A stretch of DNA of 64,000 nucleotides from Lysobacter antibioticus HS124. GTDB taxonomy: Bacteria; Pseudomonadota; Gammaproteobacteria; Xanthomonadales; Xanthomonadaceae. The position numbers and the translations under genes were made by a program. The notes below the pieces were generated by a model, which was not told the DNA's origin, did not search any database, and saw only the letters and a list, made by a program, of their open reading frames with translations. How positions within the stretch are numbered: position 1 is the stretch's first letter; the number at the start of each line of letters is the position of its first letter. Below are positions 62,937 through 64,000 of this stretch, in pieces. The stretch covers positions 17,863-81,862 of the forward strand of contig NZ_HG424443.1 of assembly GCF_000336385.2 (NCBI RefSeq), given 5' to 3'.

Positions 62937-64000
62937 ACGGCCCCTTCGTGCTGCCGCCGCAGGCGCCGATCGAGCGCGACGCGCTGGACTGGGACACGTT
63001 CGCGCGCGAGGACTGGGACCGGCGCCCGGTGCTGTTCAAGGGCGTGCTCGATCGCGCGGGCCCGTTTCGCCTCGACGAGGTCTATCGCAGCGCCCTGGTG
63101 GCGACCCGGCGCAGCCGCGCGCGCCTGCCGGGCGATCCGGACAATGCGGTGGTGACCTTGGACCGCTTGCAGCAACTCGATCCTGCGCCGTGGATGCCGC
63201 AGGCCGCGGACGGTTCGTTGGCCGGCTATCGGCGGCGCATGCTCGACGCGCTCGGCGCGCGCCGCTACGCCCTGGTGATCAGCGCCTTTCATTCCTTCCA
63301 CCGGCCGTTGTGGCGGCGCGAGCGCGCATTCTTCGCGCCGCTGTGGCGACGCACCGGCTTGCCGTTGACCGGGGCGATCACGACCTTGTTCCACGGCAAC
63401 TACGAGTCGACGCCGGTCGGCGTGCACCGCGATCGCTTCGCCACCTTCATGGTGCCGGTGGAAGGCCGCAAGCGCATGCGCTTCTGGGCGCAAAAGCCGT
63501 GGACTGAAGCGGTGTCGACCTTGCCCGACTACCGCGCGCATCTGGCGACCTCGTTCCTGGTCGAGGCCGGCCCCGGCGACCTGCTGTACTGGCCGGCCGA
63601 CTATTACCACGTCGGCGAGAGCGTCGGCGGCGGCGTCTCGACCAGCGTCAACATCGGCATACCGCGCACCGAGCACCGGCCGGTCTACGACCTGGAGGAC
63701 CTGCTGGTCGAGATAGGCGACGCCGCATCCCTGGTCGATCCGGCCGCGCCGCTGCTGCGCGCGCGCATGCCGGCCGGGGTGGCGGCGCTGTGGGACGCTG
63801 CCGCGCCCGCGCCGGGGCATTTGCCGCCGCGGTTGCCGCCGGCCCTGGAGGCGGCGCTGGGCTTGCTTCGCGCCGCGGCGCAGGCGCCGGCGCTGGCCGC
63901 GCGGGTGGGCGCGGTGTCGCTGCAGCGCTGGTCGGCCGGCGGTTTCGAGCCGGTGCCGCCGTTGCGGCGCGTCGCTCGGCCGCCGGCATCGGCGCGGCTG
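62933..64000 (+). CDS. JmjC-domain 2-oxoglutarate/Fe(II) hydroxylase, probable RiPP tailoring enzyme (partial)
   Basis: 356 residues seen; the gene continues past the right edge. The iron triad is intact: H165-R-D167 in VGVHRDRFATFMVPVEG and H226 in GDLLYWPADYYHVGES, and downstream basic residues could bind 2-oxoglutarate. Overall it matches cupin_8/JmjC bacterial hydroxylases. Such enzymes hydroxylate amino-acid side chains of proteins; here the likely substrate is the C-terminal segment of the peptides (Arg, Tyr, Ile or Pro). Its start overlaps the stop of the degenerate paralogue by four bases, so all three enzyme genes are co-translated. Confidence 0.8.
   Translation, partial: MNGPFVLPPQAPIERDALDWDTFAREDWDRRPVLFKGVLDRAGPFRLDEVYRSALVATRRSRARLPGDPDNAVVTLDRLQQLDPAPWMPQAADGSLAGYRRRMLDALGARRYALVISAFHSFHRPLWRRERAFFAPLWRRTGLPLTGAITTLFHGNYESTPVGVHRDRFATFMVPVEGRKRMRFWAQKPWTEAVSTLPDYRAHLATSFLVEAGPGDLLYWPADYYHVGESVGGGVSTSVNIGIPRTEHRPVYDLEDLLVEIGDAASLVDPAAPLLRARMPAGVAALWDAAAPAPGHLPPRLPPALEAALGLLRAAAQAPALAARVGAVSLQRWSAGGFEPVPPLRRVARPPASARL

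Overview
The window looks like chromosomal DNA from a Lysobacter-type gammaproteobacterium (Xanthomonadaceae). GC content is very high throughout. Tandem secreted trypsin-like proteases, an aryl-polyene (xanthomonadin-type) pigment locus, coniferyl aldehyde dehydrogenase and dispersed 'TAGGAGCGGCG' extragenic palindromes fit that group. The assignment is inference from gene content; no rRNA or tRNA gene is visible.

Layout. 1-2186: partial sodium/solute symporter-type hybrid sensor kinase (minus). 2924-5795: two tandem secreted serine proteases. 6257-6671: ribosomal proteins L28 and L33 with a strong terminator. 7142-9386: envelope sugar genes (lipid-A N-domain protein, GT2 glycosyltransferase, UDP-sugar epimerase). 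9528-13110: a small secreted protein, a DUF4279 protein that appears to start inside the parB stop, parB, parA and rsmG. 13161-15316: a Sfp-type phosphopantetheinyl transferase and an acyl/aryl-AMP ligase, divergently oriented, probably detached parts of the pigment pathway. 15809-20527: GlsB-like membrane protein, exonuclease III, a membrane protein of unknown function, coniferyl aldehyde dehydrogenase and gamma-carbonic anhydrase. 20592-28055: a tightly overlapping seven-gene operon (RDD, RDD, SpoIIM, DUF4129, DUF4350, MoxR ATPase, DUF58). 28420-33522: YkgJ-like protein, DUF952 protein, aroE, a PD40 propeller protein, small secreted proteins and hemB. 33722-40367: a sulfate uptake locus (cysA, cysW, cysT, sbp, porin, YezD, Rrf2 regulator). 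40884-43279: a peptide-type ABC permease and a double ATPase.

43675-57712 is the aryl-polyene locus in three transcription blocks. The left block (minus) holds a chorismatase (XanB2-like) and a halogenase-like flavoprotein. The middle block (plus) holds ACP, COG4648 protein, dehydratase, acyltransferase, LolA-like carrier, MMPL exporter, second hotdog protein, an unknown protein and a FabG-like reductase. The right block (minus) holds ketoacyl synthase, chain-length-factor-like synthase and GT2. Together they would make 3-hydroxybenzoate from chorismate, load it (via the ligase at 13.9 kb) on the ACP (activated by the transferase at 13.2 kb), extend it to a polyene, join it to a lipid and move it to the outer membrane.

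58940-64000 is the most novel part: an apparent ribosomally synthesised peptide (RiPP) operon, cut by the right edge. Two very short, unannotated-size genes encode 51- and 50-residue peptides with unrelated front halves but a shared C-terminus of the form S-[YF]-x-P-x-[ST]-C-x-R-(x)-I-Y-C. A perfect 11-bp hairpin separates them from a LanM-like dehydratase that has a DUF6624-like domain where a LanC cyclase is expected. Two overlapping JmjC/cupin-like genes follow, one with an intact HxD...H iron triad and one without it. No transporter, protease or cyclase is seen before the window ends.
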